From: an uncultured bacterium
Lineage (GTDB): Bacteria > Cyanobacteriota > Vampirovibrionia > Gastranaerophilales > Gastranaerophilaceae
NCBI GenBank assembly: GCA_949285255.1
Contig: CASDXV010000014.1
Location: 23,214 to 67,463, forward strand
Direction of reading: 5' to 3'
Length of the DNA: 44,250 nucleotides
Shown in pieces: positions 32,448-40,997 of the stretch. Under the pieces are notes generated by a model, which was given only the letters and a program-made list of their open reading frames with translations, did no database searches and was not told the DNA's origin. How positions within the stretch are numbered: the stretch's first letter is position 1; each line of letters starts with the position of its first letter. Both the position numbers and the translations under genes were made by a program.

Positions 32448-32532
32448 GATAAAATCCTCTCTCTTTAGATTCTTATAACTTTATAAAAATTTTTTAAGAG
32501 ATAATATTGATATTTTGTAAACAAATATTAAA

Positions 32533-32554
32533 AAACGGGTCATATGACCCGTTT
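32533..32554 (-). terminator. Intrinsic terminator after rpoD
   Basis: A perfect 22-base palindrome: 32533-32542 (AAACGGGTCA) with 32545-32554. On the minus strand it is followed by a run of T. It closes the dgt-dnaG-rpoD operon just after the rpoD stop at 32561. Confidence 0.88.
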
Positions 32555-32560
32555 GAATTT

Positions 32561-33634
32561 TTAAACTTCAATGTATTCTTTAAGTCTTTTTGAACGGTTG
32601 GGGTGTCTTAGTTTTCTAAGTGCTTTTGCTTCAATTTGTCTTATACGTTCACGAGTTACGCCAAAGAGCTGTCCTACTTCTTCTAATGTTCTTTGTCTGC
32701 CATCATCCATACCGAAACGCAGTCTTAGAACATCTCTTTCACGAGCGGAAAGACTGCCTAAAACTTCAGCTAAATCTTCCCTTAAAAGTTCGTGCGCTAC
32801 AGTTTTAACAGGTGCATCAGCGTCTTTATCTTCAATAAAATCACCAAGGCGAGAATCTTCTTCTTTACCTATAGGAGTTTCAAGAGAAAGAGGTTCTTGA
32901 GCTACCTTAATAATTTCTCTTAATTTATTGATAGATATACCCATCTCAACCGATAATTCTTCTTCGGTGGGTTTTCTTGCTAATTCTTGAGCGAGTTTTC
33001 TTGTAACTTTTTTAAGTTTATTAATTGTTTCAACCATATGCACAGGGATTCTTATTGTTCTTGCCTGGTCGGCAATAGCACGGGTTATAGCTTGTCTAAT
33101 CCACCAAGTTGCATAGGTAGAAAATTTATAACCTCTTTCGTGGTCAAATTTTTCCGCAGCACGAATAAGACCCAAGTTACCTTCTTGAATAAGGTCTAAA
33201 AAGAGCATGCCGCGACCAACGTATTTTTTTGCAATAGAAACCACAAGGCGCAAGTTTGCCTGTACAAGTTTTCTTTTTGCTACAGCACCTTGATTTCCGC
33301 CTGCAACAATTTTTCTCGCCAAGTCTATTTCTTCATCAGCTGTAAGAAGTTTTATTCTTCCGATTTCTCTTAAATACATTCTGACGGGGTCATCAACAGA
33401 TATGCCTCTTGGAGGAGTGATATCGCCGTCTTGCGAGTCCTCATCGTCTTCTTTATCATAGAATCCGCCTGTCAAGTTGGCATCAATTGTGCTCACACCA
33501 TGACTGCTTATAATGTTGCTGATATTATCCGTTTCAAGTCCTGCAGTGTCAAAATAGTTATCATCTGCAATCATGTCGGTATTTTTATCAACTACGCTTA
33601 TAACTGAATCATCGGAACTTTTTTTTCTGCTCAT
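32561..33634 (-). CDS. rpoD: Primary RNA polymerase sigma factor (RpoD/SigA)
   Basis: A 357-residue sigma-70 group 1 factor. After a short acidic N-terminus come region 1.2 ([16 protein letters not shown]), region 2 with [24 protein letters not shown] and [19 protein letters not shown] (the -10 recognition helix), region 3 and region 4 with [15 protein letters not shown] and [21 protein letters not shown] (the -35 helix). A full region 1.1 is missing or very diverged, as in other short SigA proteins. The ATG overlaps the dnaG stop by one base. The dnaG-rpoD order is widely conserved. Confidence 0.97.
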   Translation of the reverse strand: MSRKKSSDDSVISVVDKNTDMIADDNYFDTAGLETDNISNIISSHGVSTIDANLTGGFYDKEDDEDSQDGDITPPRGISVDDPVRMYLREIGRIKLLTADEEIDLARKIVAGGNQGAVAKRKLVQANLRLVVSIAKKYVGRGMLFLDLIQEGNLGLIRAAEKFDHERGYKFSTYATWWIRQAITRAIADQARTIRIPVHMVETINKLKKVTRKLAQELARKPTEEELSVEMGISINKLREIIKVAQEPLSLETPIGKEEDSRLGDFIEDKDADAPVKTVAHELLREDLAEVLGSLSARERDVLRLRFGMDDGRQRTLEEVGQLFGVTRERIRQIEAKALRKLRHPNRSKRLKEYIEV

Positions 33635-35517
33635 TAAGGTGTCTCCATTCTGTTTGCTTCAAATTGTTTGAAAAGTATTTTAAGCTTTTCGTCTTCACTC
33701 AGGCTCTTGTCTTTTATTTTTTGCCTTAATTCGTGTTTTTTAAGCTTATTATCTATGTTGTTAAGCCTTTCAAAAGTTTCATTAACGGCTTGTATATAAT
33801 TTTCATAGTTAAGATTCTCATATTCTGTTGATGAAAAAATTTCATCCGATAGTTTTTGTTGAATGTCAGTACTGTTGTAAAACTCGCAAAAAAGTTTTTT
33901 TGCTAGTTCATCAATATTATTTACTTCACGAAGTGCGTTGTCAATAGATGTAATAATCTTAAGATTAGCTTCGTTTTTGGGTTTATAGGTGCTTATTGCA
34001 TGTGAATAAAAATTTCTTTTTTCAGGTGTGTTTGCAACAAAAGCAAGTTTTATAAGATTATTTTCCATTAATGTATATCGTGTGTTTAGGTCTTTTGCTG
34101 CACGGTTTGAAGTTTTTTGTACATTTTGTGATATATCAACTTCTCCCTGAGGCAGCATGGCTTTTCTTTTTGCTTTTTGTACTTGATTTTTTAATATCTC
34201 TTCATCAATGTTAATTTTATATGAAGTGTTTCTAATGTAATCGGATAAAATAACAGGATTTTGAATTTCAGATAAAATATCAGCTATCTGTTGTACTACT
34301 TCACTTTTTTCCTGCGGGGTTATATCATCTTTTATATCTTTTAGTGTCTTATCCAGTCTGTAATCAAGAAACAACGGGGCGTTTTGTATGTGCTTTTTGT
34401 ACTCTTGTGCTCCAAATTCTCTTATAAATTCATCAGGGTCTTTGCCGCCAACCTGAGATACAACGTGAATTTCGCAAACCGAGTCACTATTTTCACTGTA
34501 ACTTGAATCGTACTGTTTAATATCGCCAAGACTTGAGAATATGTTTTTTATAACTTCAGCTCCCGCTTTTGTTGCTTTTTGACCTGCACTATCAGAATCA
34601 AAGGCAAGATAGATTTTTCTTGAGGGACTGTATCTTGCAATAAGTTTTATATGCTGCGGGGTAAGAGCGGTACCGCAGGAAGCTACTGCGTTTTGAACTC
34701 CTGCACAGTGGGCGGATATTACATCAAAATACCCCTCCATAATTACAACTGAGTCTTCCTGTTTTATGTAGTCTTTTGCACGATTTAGACCAAAGAGCAC
34801 AGAGCTTTTATTGTATATAGATGAATCAGGCGAGTTAAGGTATTTTGGATTTTGTCCGTCCATAATCGCGCGTGCGCCAAAAGCTATTGTATTTGAGTTT
34901 ACATCCATAATGGGGATAATAATTCTGTTTTTAAACCTGTCTAAGAAATCTCCGTTTTTTTCATACAAAAGACCTGCTTTATACATTTCATCGTTTGTAT
35001 ATTTTTTCTCTCTTAAATATTCTTTAAGTTCAAAATTGGAATTTGGTGCAAGTCCTAAGAAAAATTTACCTATCGCAACTTCTCCGACCCCTCTTTTTTC
35101 AAGGTATTCAAGAGCACGGTCGTTTTTTAAAAGATTGTTATGATAAAACTTCATAGCTTCATCCATCGCACCGAGAAGTCTTTCTTTTTCTTCTTTGTAT
35201 TTAGATGAGTCTTTAGAAGATTTGGGCAGCTCAATTCCTAAGGCTGCAGCTTGCTCTTCTATTACTTCTTTAAAGTTTTGATTGTTTATTTTCATAAGGA
35301 AAGCAAGAACATCTCCGCCCTCTCCGCAGCCAAAGCATTTAAAAATTTGACGTGACGGAGTAACGACAAAAGAAGGTGTCTTTTCGTTGTGAAACGGGCA
35401 CAAGCCGCTGTAGTTGTGACCTGCTTTTTTTAATACGACATATTTTGAAATCACATCTACAATATCAAGGCTGTTTTTTATTTGTTCTACTGCCTGGCTG
35501 TAAGTTATTTCCGACAT
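33634..35517 (-). CDS. dnaG: DNA primase
   Basis: A 627-residue replicative primase. The N-terminal CHC2 zinc-binding domain has C40, H43, C61 and C64 ([11 protein letters not shown] and KCFGCGEGG). The catalytic core follows with FGLAPNSNF-type and [21 protein letters not shown] stretches and the TOPRIM motifs [10 protein letters not shown] and [14 protein letters not shown]. The C-terminal ~180 residues are the helical helicase-binding part. An AAGGA Shine-Dalgarno precedes the ATG, which overlaps the end of dgt by 13 bases. It is coupled to rpoD behind it. Confidence 0.97.
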   Translation of the reverse strand: MSEITYSQAVEQIKNSLDIVDVISKYVVLKKAGHNYSGLCPFHNEKTPSFVVTPSRQIFKCFGCGEGGDVLAFLMKINNQNFKEVIEEQAAALGIELPKSSKDSSKYKEEKERLLGAMDEAMKFYHNNLLKNDRALEYLEKRGVGEVAIGKFFLGLAPNSNFELKEYLREKKYTNDEMYKAGLLYEKNGDFLDRFKNRIIIPIMDVNSNTIAFGARAIMDGQNPKYLNSPDSSIYNKSSVLFGLNRAKDYIKQEDSVVIMEGYFDVISAHCAGVQNAVASCGTALTPQHIKLIARYSPSRKIYLAFDSDSAGQKATKAGAEVIKNIFSSLGDIKQYDSSYSENSDSVCEIHVVSQVGGKDPDEFIREFGAQEYKKHIQNAPLFLDYRLDKTLKDIKDDITPQEKSEVVQQIADILSEIQNPVILSDYIRNTSYKINIDEEILKNQVQKAKRKAMLPQGEVDISQNVQKTSNRAAKDLNTRYTLMENNLIKLAFVANTPEKRNFYSHAISTYKPKNEANLKIITSIDNALREVNNIDELAKKLFCEFYNSTDIQQKLSDEIFSSTEYENLNYENYIQAVNETFERLNNIDNKLKKHELRQKIKDKSLSEDEKLKILFKQFEANRMETP

Positions 35518-36455
35518 ATTTCCTTATGGGTTACAATGGCAAACTGGTCGCTCATGCCTGCAACATAGTCAATTGCACCTTGTTCACCGTAAAGATTTTT
35601 GTAATACTCAAACAATTCTGAAACTATCTTTTTGATTTTGTTTTCTTCCTGCTTTGTTTTATCACTAAAATAAACATTTTTAAACATCCAGCTCCTTAAA
35701 TTGTTTAAAAAGTTTACACAAAGCTCGGACATTTTTATCTCACTCTGCCCGACACTGTTTAAGTAAATGTCTTTAATAACCGTATTTATACGCTCAAATT
35801 TTGTGTTACCAAGATAATTTTGAAACTCCTCCGGGATGTCATTGTATGTAATGACCTCTTCTCTTATGGCATCTTCTATATCGTGGTTTAAATATGCAAT
35901 TCTATCTGCTATTTTTACAATTTGCCCTTCAAGGGTAAAAGGTTTTCCGATTCCCGTGTGGTTTAAAATCCCATCAAGCGTTTCTTTTGTAAGGTTTAGA
36001 CCCTCAATCACTTCAACTACTCTAACACCGTGAACATTGTGCTTAAAGCCGTTTTTTGTAGCTTCCATTAAAGCTTCTTCACCGCTGTGACCAAAAGGCG
36101 CATGCCCTAAGTCATGCCCCAGAGCAATGGCTTCTGTTAAATCTTCATTCAGGTTAAGGGCGTTTGCAAGAGTTCTTGAAATTTGTGACACTTCAAGCGT
36201 GTGAGTAAGACGTGTTCTTAGGTGGTCATTTTTAGGCGTGTAAAATACTTGAGTTTTTCTTTTTAGCCGCCTGAACGCTTTTGAGTTAATAATTCTGTCT
36301 TTATCTGTTTGAAATTCCGTTCTAAAAGGGTCTATGTCGTTTTCTTCTTTGTTTCTGCCTTTTGAATTTATCGATTTCTGTGCAAAGCTACTTAGGGTCT
36401 CTTCCCTTTTATAGAGCAGTTCTTTAATGTTTTTTAAGTCGGAAGTGTGATGCAT
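35505..36455 (-). CDS. dgt: Deoxyguanosinetriphosphate triphosphohydrolase-like protein (dGTPase)
   Basis: A 316-residue HD-domain nucleotide hydrolase of the bacterial dGTPase-like type. Seen are DRIINSKAFRRLKRKTQVF, HLRTRLTHTLEVSQISRTLA with the first metal histidine, ALGHDLGHAPFGHSGEEAL (the HD motif) and VKIADRIAYLNHDIEDA. It hydrolyses dNTPs to nucleoside and triphosphate. Length fits the short form. It is the first gene of dgt-dnaG-rpoD, an order also seen in Firmicutes relatives. No Shine-Dalgarno; a -10 box six bases before the ATG predicts a leaderless mRNA. Confidence 0.94.
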   Translation of the reverse strand: MHHTSDLKNIKELLYKREETLSSFAQKSINSKGRNKEENDIDPFRTEFQTDKDRIINSKAFRRLKRKTQVFYTPKNDHLRTRLTHTLEVSQISRTLANALNLNEDLTEAIALGHDLGHAPFGHSGEEALMEATKNGFKHNVHGVRVVEVIEGLNLTKETLDGILNHTGIGKPFTLEGQIVKIADRIAYLNHDIEDAIREEVITYNDIPEEFQNYLGNTKFERINTVIKDIYLNSVGQSEIKMSELCVNFLNNLRSWMFKNVYFSDKTKQEENKIKKIVSELFEYYKNLYGEQGAIDYVAGMSDQFAIVTHKEICRK

Positions 36456-36461
36456 AGTGAA

Positions 36462-36470
36462 ATTTTAACA
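36462..36470 (-). promoter_or_regulatory. Extended -10 of the dgt-dnaG-rpoD operon, predicted leaderless
   Basis: On the minus strand TGTTAAAAT (complement of 36462-36470) is an extended -10; its end is six bases from the dgt ATG. No strong -35 is seen. Confidence 0.55.
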
Positions 36471-36533
36471 CAAACTTAATATCGCACATATTGAAATTTT
36501 ATTTTTCTCATTTATACTTGTAGTAAGGTTATG

Positions 36534-37496
36534 ATGTTGGGTCAATTGATGAGCGAGAAGAAGTTATCCTGTAAGGTCATCTTTCAGATAGAAGATGAGA
36601 TTAAAAAATCTCAGGGTGATTTTGAACCCGTATTTTTGACTCTTAAAGAAGAATTCAACAAGGACGAATTGTCTGAAATTTATTCAAAACTTTTGGGGGA
36701 AATCAAGTCCCCTAATTTTTTACGCCTGCTTATAAGAGAGATAGATAAGCTAAGACATCCTGATAATCTTAACGATTTAATAGATTTTATATTGGATTGT
36801 GATGCAAAAGATTTTTCCGATTCTGCCGAATACATAAACCTTAAAGTACTATGTATAAAAGCTATTTCAAATTACAAAGACATAAAAGCCGTTACACCGC
36901 TTCTTTATTGTTTAAATAACAAAAACGAAAACTATAAGTTCCGCCTTGCAGCCGCTGAAGCGCTGGGTAAAATTGGAGATAAAAATGCGGTTGAATCTTT
37001 AATAGACGTGGTGTCTGATGAAAATGAAAAGTCGGTGTACGTTAGAGAGTCTGCAGCGCTTGCACTCGGTATGATAGGGGATGCTCGTGCGCTTGACGCT
37101 TTTGTGGGGATTTTAGAGGCTAAAAAGAGTTTTCTTGATAAGTTTACTTTTTTAAAAGAACGCATTATAGAAGCGCTTAATAAAATTGATTTTTCAGGCA
37201 ATAAAAGAGCGATAGCTGTGCTAAAAGAAGCACTGAGCGATGAATCGCCTCAGGTTAGAATTAATGCTATTGAGTCGTTAATGAACTCATCTGTCGATGA
37301 AGCCAGCGATTTGATATGGAAAATGCTTTATGATGGGGATGATGAAGTAAGGAAAAACGCCGTTATTGCTCTATACAATATGGAAGGCAAAGACGCTCTT
37401 ATAAGAATTATTTCAGACGATACGCTCGATGTTTCCTGCAAAGAAGAAGCGCAAGAAGTCCTGCTTGAAGTTCAAGAGGATGAAGAGGATGAGTAA
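36534..37496 (+). CDS. HEAT-repeat (PBS lyase-like) protein
   Basis: A 320-residue protein of alpha-helical HEAT-like repeats, of the type first defined in phycobilisome lyases: FRLAAAEALGKIGDKNAVESLIDV, VRESAALALGMIGDARALDAFV, VRINAIESLMNS and VRKNAVIALYNM are successive units. HEAT proteins of this kind are general binding scaffolds; no bilin chemistry is implied here. ATG codons stand at 36531 and 36534; AAGG at 36525-36528 is better spaced for the second. TATACT at 36513-36518 may be the -10. The end overlaps queC by eight bases. Confidence 0.88.
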   Translation: MLGQLMSEKKLSCKVIFQIEDEIKKSQGDFEPVFLTLKEEFNKDELSEIYSKLLGEIKSPNFLRLLIREIDKLRHPDNLNDLIDFILDCDAKDFSDSAEYINLKVLCIKAISNYKDIKAVTPLLYCLNNKNENYKFRLAAAEALGKIGDKNAVESLIDVVSDENEKSVYVRESAALALGMIGDARALDAFVGILEAKKSFLDKFTFLKERIIEALNKIDFSGNKRAIAVLKEALSDESPQVRINAIESLMNSSVDEASDLIWKMLYDGDDEVRKNAVIALYNMEGKDALIRIISDDTLDVSCKEEAQEVLLEVQEDEEDE

Positions 37497-38163
37497 AAAG
37501 GCCGTTGTTCTACTGTCAGGCGGTTTAGACAGTCTGGTAAGCGTTGCCGCTGCGAATGATTTTTGCAAAGTAGAGCTTGCGCTTACTTTTAATTACTCTC
37601 AACTTGCAGCAGATGAAGAGATTGAGGCATCAGGTAAAATCGCAGAATTTTATAATATTGAGCATAAAGTCATTAACCTGCCATTTTTGGCTGAAATAAC
37701 AAACTGCGCACTTGGTGACTCGAGCAAAAATTTAGAATTTGATAAATTAGATGAAAATAGCGCAAAAGCAGTTTGGGTGCCAAACAGAAACGGTTTATTC
37801 TTAAATATTGCTGCAAGTTATGCTGACTCTTTGGGTTTTGATTATATAATAATCGGTGCAAATAAAGAAGAGGCTGGGACTTTTCCTGATAATTCGCAAG
37901 AATTTCTAAACCGCGCCGAGGAGGCTTTTAAGTATTCAACTTTAAAAAAACCAAAAATCCTTGCCCCCCTAAAAGAGCTTGAAAAATATGAAATAATAAA
38001 CCTTGCAACAGAAAAAAACGCCCCGCTTCACTTGTTAAAGAGTTGTTACAATTCAAAAGATAGAACAGGAGTTAAACATTGCGGAAAATGCGAGTCCTGT
38101 AGGCGTTTGCGCGAAGCGATTTTAAAAAGTGTTAACAAAGACTTGCTAAATCTCTTTTTTTAA
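37489..38163 (+). CDS. queC: 7-cyano-7-deazaguanine synthase (QueC)
   Basis: A 224-residue PP-loop ATPase that makes preQ0, a precursor of queuosine and other 7-deazaguanines. The ATP motif LLSGGLDSLVSV is at the N-terminus, VWVPNRNGLFLNIAASYA and the zinc-binding SCYN...HCGKCESCRRR cysteines are at the C-terminus. The frame is open further upstream, but the ATG at 37489 has AAGAGGA eight bases before it and begins the family's usual MSKKAVVLLSGG. It overlaps the HEAT gene by eight bases. queD, queE and queF are not in the window. Confidence 0.95.
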   Translation: MSKKAVVLLSGGLDSLVSVAAANDFCKVELALTFNYSQLAADEEIEASGKIAEFYNIEHKVINLPFLAEITNCALGDSSKNLEFDKLDENSAKAVWVPNRNGLFLNIAASYADSLGFDYIIIGANKEEAGTFPDNSQEFLNRAEEAFKYSTLKKPKILAPLKELEKYEIINLATEKNAPLHLLKSCYNSKDRTGVKHCGKCESCRRLREAILKSVNKDLLNLFF

Positions 38164-38183
38164 ACCAGAATTAAACTGTGGAT

Positions 38184-38741
38184 ATGAAGAAGAAATTTAT
38201 CGATAAAGAAATAAAATACACAGGTAGAGAGCTTTCTCCTCATTGGATTTATAAAAATTTTAATCTGTGCGGGGACGCTATAGTAGCGTTTGTTGGTGAA
38301 GTTGACGTTAAGCTTGATGAGATGGTGGATATTGAAGATGTTATAAATATTGAACCTATCTATTCAAAAAAAATGCTTAATTTTATCATCGAATGTTTCG
38401 GTGTGCCCTTATCTGAAATGGTTTGGCGCCAGAGGCTTTTTGTTTTGATAATAAAAGAAACTCTTGAAAAACGAGGAATTGTTACTAAAAGATTTGGTGA
38501 CGATTTGTTTTTTGAAGATAAAAAACTCTCTGTTTCAATAGCAACAGCCTCTATAACTTCTTCTTTAATTCACACGGCACTAAATATAATATCGGACGGT
38601 GCGCCGATTGAGGTTTCTTGTCTTAGTGATATGGGAATTTATGACATTGATGTTTTTGCAAATGAAATAATGGCATCTTTTGTTAATGAGGTAAAAAGCA
38701 TCGATAACGCCAGATGCAAGGTGAGAGGGGTGATTGAATAA
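38184..38741 (+). CDS. DUF366 family protein
   Basis: A 185-residue protein matching the uncharacterised DUF366 family: YTGRELSPHWIYKNFNLCGD near the start, IVAFVGEVDV, MLNFIIECFG, a WRQRLFVLIIKETLEK stretch, GDDLFFEDKKLSVSIATASI, and the closing NARCKVRGVIE. These conserved blocks are from memory of the family. The enzyme activity is unknown. GTG at 38178 is an alternative start; the ATG at 38184 has TAAACT six bases upstream and no Shine-Dalgarno, like the leaderless genes, but it could also be read through from queC, 20 bases away. Its last base pair overlaps the next ATG. Confidence 0.8.
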   Translation: MKKKFIDKEIKYTGRELSPHWIYKNFNLCGDAIVAFVGEVDVKLDEMVDIEDVINIEPIYSKKMLNFIIECFGVPLSEMVWRQRLFVLIIKETLEKRGIVTKRFGDDLFFEDKKLSVSIATASITSSLIHTALNIISDGAPIEVSCLSDMGIYDIDVFANEIMASFVNEVKSIDNARCKVRGVIE

Positions 38742-39445
38742 TGAGTATGAATTCTCCTGATTACCTTACTTATAAAAAAAGTAAAGTTAATCCTCAAATT
38801 GAAAAGCAAAAACGCCTTTCAAGGTTGAAAATTGCACTGTGGATTTTTATTATAACTTTTTCAATTATTTTTGCTGTTGTGGTACAAGTTGTAAGAAAAT
38901 ACTCGGCTAAAATTGATATTGAATACGGAAGAAACGCTGATGCTCAAGCTACAAGCGAGTCTATACTATCTGAAGGTTTTGGAGCCGATGCAAAAAAACT
39001 TATCGATAAGCGCTTAAAACTTATTCAACTTGAAGAAAATGCACCAAGTGAGGCAAAAATAGTTTCAAGTGAAAAAGAAAACAATGAAGTTATTGACCTT
39101 GAACAGTTTGCAAAGATTAAAGAATCAGGCTCAGTTGGGGATGATGAAGTTAAGATAAAAATTGAAACAAATCAACCTAATAAACCGCAAGAGCAAAAAC
39201 AAGTTCAAGAAAGTAATGTTTCTGTTTATTCAAAAGTTCTAATCGGTAAATATGCAACCTTTGAAGATGCAAGAGCGGCACAAGATTCAGTCAGAGAATA
39301 TAACCAAGGGACAACTCCTTTTATAAGAAAAGTTGGAGATATTTATGCTCTTCAAGTCGGTTCTTATCAGGATTTAACAACCGCGAAGCAGATAGCGTCA
39401 AAGTTCAGGGCTCAGAATTTTGATGTTTGGATTTATCAGCAGTAA
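38741..39445 (+). CDS. Membrane-anchored SPOR-domain protein
   Basis: A 234-residue protein with a basic cytoplasmic N-terminus, one membrane helix at about 30-50 (IALWIFIITFSIIFAVVVQV), a charged, glutamine-rich periplasmic linker, and a C-terminal SPOR domain (about 158-234: SVYSKVLIGKYATFEDARAA to FDVWIYQQ). SPOR domains bind glycan strands lacking stem peptides and bring proteins to the division site, so a cell-division or wall role is likely (FtsN-like layout). The ATG overlaps the DUF366 stop by one base. It is the last gene of this operon. Confidence 0.9.
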   Translation: MSMNSPDYLTYKKSKVNPQIEKQKRLSRLKIALWIFIITFSIIFAVVVQVVRKYSAKIDIEYGRNADAQATSESILSEGFGADAKKLIDKRLKLIQLEENAPSEAKIVSSEKENNEVIDLEQFAKIKESGSVGDDEVKIKIETNQPNKPQEQKQVQESNVSVYSKVLIGKYATFEDARAAQDSVREYNQGTTPFIRKVGDIYALQVGSYQDLTTAKQIASKFRAQNFDVWIYQQ

Positions 39446-39532
39446 AAAACTTGCTTAACATTTCTATACTTGATTTTCTGAATTTTTATTTTATCATTAG
39501 TGTAAGATAATATCACTTGAAAGGATGTAGAA

Positions 39533-39724
39533 ATGTCAATTGTTTGCGAAATATGCGGAAAAAAATCTATCAAAGCAGCAAAAATTTCTTTCTCTCATAA
39601 ACAACATGTACACAGACAGCTTCCAAATCTTCACTCTGTTAAAGCTGTAATCAACGGTGTTGTTAAGAGAGTTCATGTTTGCTCATCTTGTATCAGAGCA
39701 GGAAAAGTTAAAAAAGCTATATAA
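39533..39724 (+). CDS. rpmB: 50S ribosomal protein L28
   Basis: A 63-residue ribosomal protein with the L28 pattern (CEICGKKSIKAAKISFSHKQ without its usual GNxVSHA form, then LPNLHSVKA and VHVCSSCIRAGKVKKA). It keeps two CxxC pairs (residues 5-8 and 50-53), so it is the zinc-binding C+ form. AGGA eight bases upstream sets the start. It is monocistronic with a strong terminator after it. Confidence 0.93.
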   Translation: MSIVCEICGKKSIKAAKISFSHKQHVHRQLPNLHSVKAVINGVVKRVHVCSSCIRAGKVKKAI

Positions 39725-39741
39725 GTTTTTTAAGATTATAT

Positions 39742-39772
39742 AAAAAGACCCTTCTTTAGATAGGGTCTTTTT
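39742..39772 (+). terminator. Intrinsic terminator of rpmB
   Basis: An 11-pair perfect stem, 39742-39752 (AAAAAGACCCT) with 39762-39772, nine-base loop, T-run within and after the second arm. Confidence 0.92.
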
Positions 39773-39829
39773 ATTTTGGCAATTTTTTAATTAAAAATGT
39801 TTTTATTAAGACATAACAAGGAGAGAGTT

Positions 39830-40333
39830 ATGTCTGATAATGCTATTAGTTTTAATTCACCATATTATGAGAAAGGCTTTTGGTTTGAACCAAATAGAGT
39901 TGAGCCTGAGGATGCCGATATTTGGGGTAACAGAAAATTTCTCAAAAAATATTGGGGCGAGGGCGACTCTTCCTCTATAAATCTTTCAGGCAGCTCTTTA
40001 TACAGCTTTGACAACTATTACACCGGTAACTACGGGGAATATGCGCAAGACTTTGCAAACAATGCTACAAGTTATGATGATGTAATGAGCGGCTTTAAAG
40101 ACAAACTAAATAACACTGATAATTCTGATAACTCTGCCGACAAATTTGCGCTTGATGCTTATTTTAGCGCTAACTACGGCGGATACGAACAAAAAGCTGC
40201 ACAAGACGGTTTTAGTTATGATAATGTGTTTAATTCTTTTAGGGAAAAATTAAATAATTCAGGCGAGCAAAGCTCTTCCTCGTCAAGCGCAACGCCCAAT
40301 TACTACGGGTATTTTGATGCGTATTTTAATTAG
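39830..40333 (+). CDS. Unknown repeat-containing Tyr/Asn/Ser-rich protein
   Basis: A 167-residue protein with no recognised family and no signal peptide. It carries two repeats of about 37 residues: one starts near 63 (DNYYTGNYGEYAQDFANN, then SYDDVMSGFKDKLNN) and one near 106 (DAYFSANYGGYEQKAAQD, then SYDNVFNSFREKLNN). A fragment of a third (YYGYFDAYFN) ends the protein. A serine-rich stretch precedes that end. The start is set by GGAGAGA just before the ATG at 39830; a longer frame from 39797 lacks a site. The end overlaps rex by eight bases. It may be a structural or secreted protein; function unknown. Confidence 0.75.
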   Translation: MSDNAISFNSPYYEKGFWFEPNRVEPEDADIWGNRKFLKKYWGEGDSSSINLSGSSLYSFDNYYTGNYGEYAQDFANNATSYDDVMSGFKDKLNNTDNSDNSADKFALDAYFSANYGGYEQKAAQDGFSYDNVFNSFREKLNNSGEQSSSSSSATPNYYGYFDAYFN

Positions 40334-40946
40334 AAATTTTATATGAAAAATGTAAAAAATTACCCATCAAATTTTCGTTCCAAACTTCAATGTCATCAGG
40401 AACTCTAAGCACTGACGGGGAAAAATTCCATATATATTTAATGTTTGAATCAACAAGAAAATCAACGGTTGACTGAGCCGCAATTCTGGGCACTGTTAAA
40501 AGTACCATTTGAACGCCCATTTTTTTAGCTAACTCAGGGAGCCTTGAGATGTGAAAAACCTCTTTTTTGTTAATGGTAACGCCTACCTTTAGAGGGTCAT
40601 TGTCAAATAGGGCAAGGACATTTAGCCCATAGTTTAGGAAATTATCATATTTTGCAAGCGCAAGACCTAAGTTACCTGCCCCTACTATAAAGGCGTTTTT
40701 GGGGTGTGCAAAACCAAGTGTCTTTTCTATAGATTTTTTTAAGTCGCTAACAATGTAGCCGACACGAGATTTACCGCTGTTTTCTAAAAGCGAGATATCT
40801 TTTCTTACCTGTGAGTCGTCAATTTTTAGCAAGTTAGCGATTTGAACAGAGGTGATTGTTTCAATTCCCGAAGTTATAAAATCACTTAAAATGCAGTGAT
40901 ACAGTGTAAGACGATTTATTGTTTTGTCTGAAATTTTTTCTTTCAT
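40326..40946 (-). CDS. rex: Redox-sensing transcriptional repressor Rex
   Basis: A 206-residue repressor: an N-terminal winged helix (residues about 1-75, with ITSVQIANLLKIDDSQVRKDIS) followed by an NAD(H)-binding Rossmann fold starting FIVGAGNLGLALAKY, with LFDNDPLKVG and the C-terminal domain-swap helix. Rex senses the NADH/NAD+ ratio and typically represses fermentation genes such as adhE. It lies directly after adhE on the same strand, separated by a strong terminator, and a Rex-like site sits at the adhE promoter. AAGG lies three bases before the ATG. Confidence 0.95.
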   Translation of the reverse strand: MKEKISDKTINRLTLYHCILSDFITSGIETITSVQIANLLKIDDSQVRKDISLLENSGKSRVGYIVSDLKKSIEKTLGFAHPKNAFIVGAGNLGLALAKYDNFLNYGLNVLALFDNDPLKVGVTINKKEVFHISRLPELAKKMGVQMVLLTVPRIAAQSTVDFLVDSNIKYIWNFSPSVLRVPDDIEVWNENLMGNFLHFSYKISN

Positions 40947-40957
40947 TGCCTTAAAAA

Positions 40958-40986
40958 ATGCCGGATAGCAAGAAACTATCCGGCAT
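40958..40986 (-). terminator. Intrinsic terminator between adhE and rex
   Basis: An 11-pair perfect stem, 40958-40968 (ATGCCGGATAG) with 40976-40986, seven-base loop, followed by TTTTTT on the minus strand. rex begins only 11 bases later, so its expression depends on read-through or on a start within or near this hairpin. Confidence 0.9.
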
Positions 40987-40997
40987 GGGTTGTTTAT

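Noticed and set aside
36534-37496. Phycobilisome lyase function for the HEAT-repeat protein
   Set aside because: Only the generic repeat is shared; there are no phycobiliproteins or bilin genes in the window.
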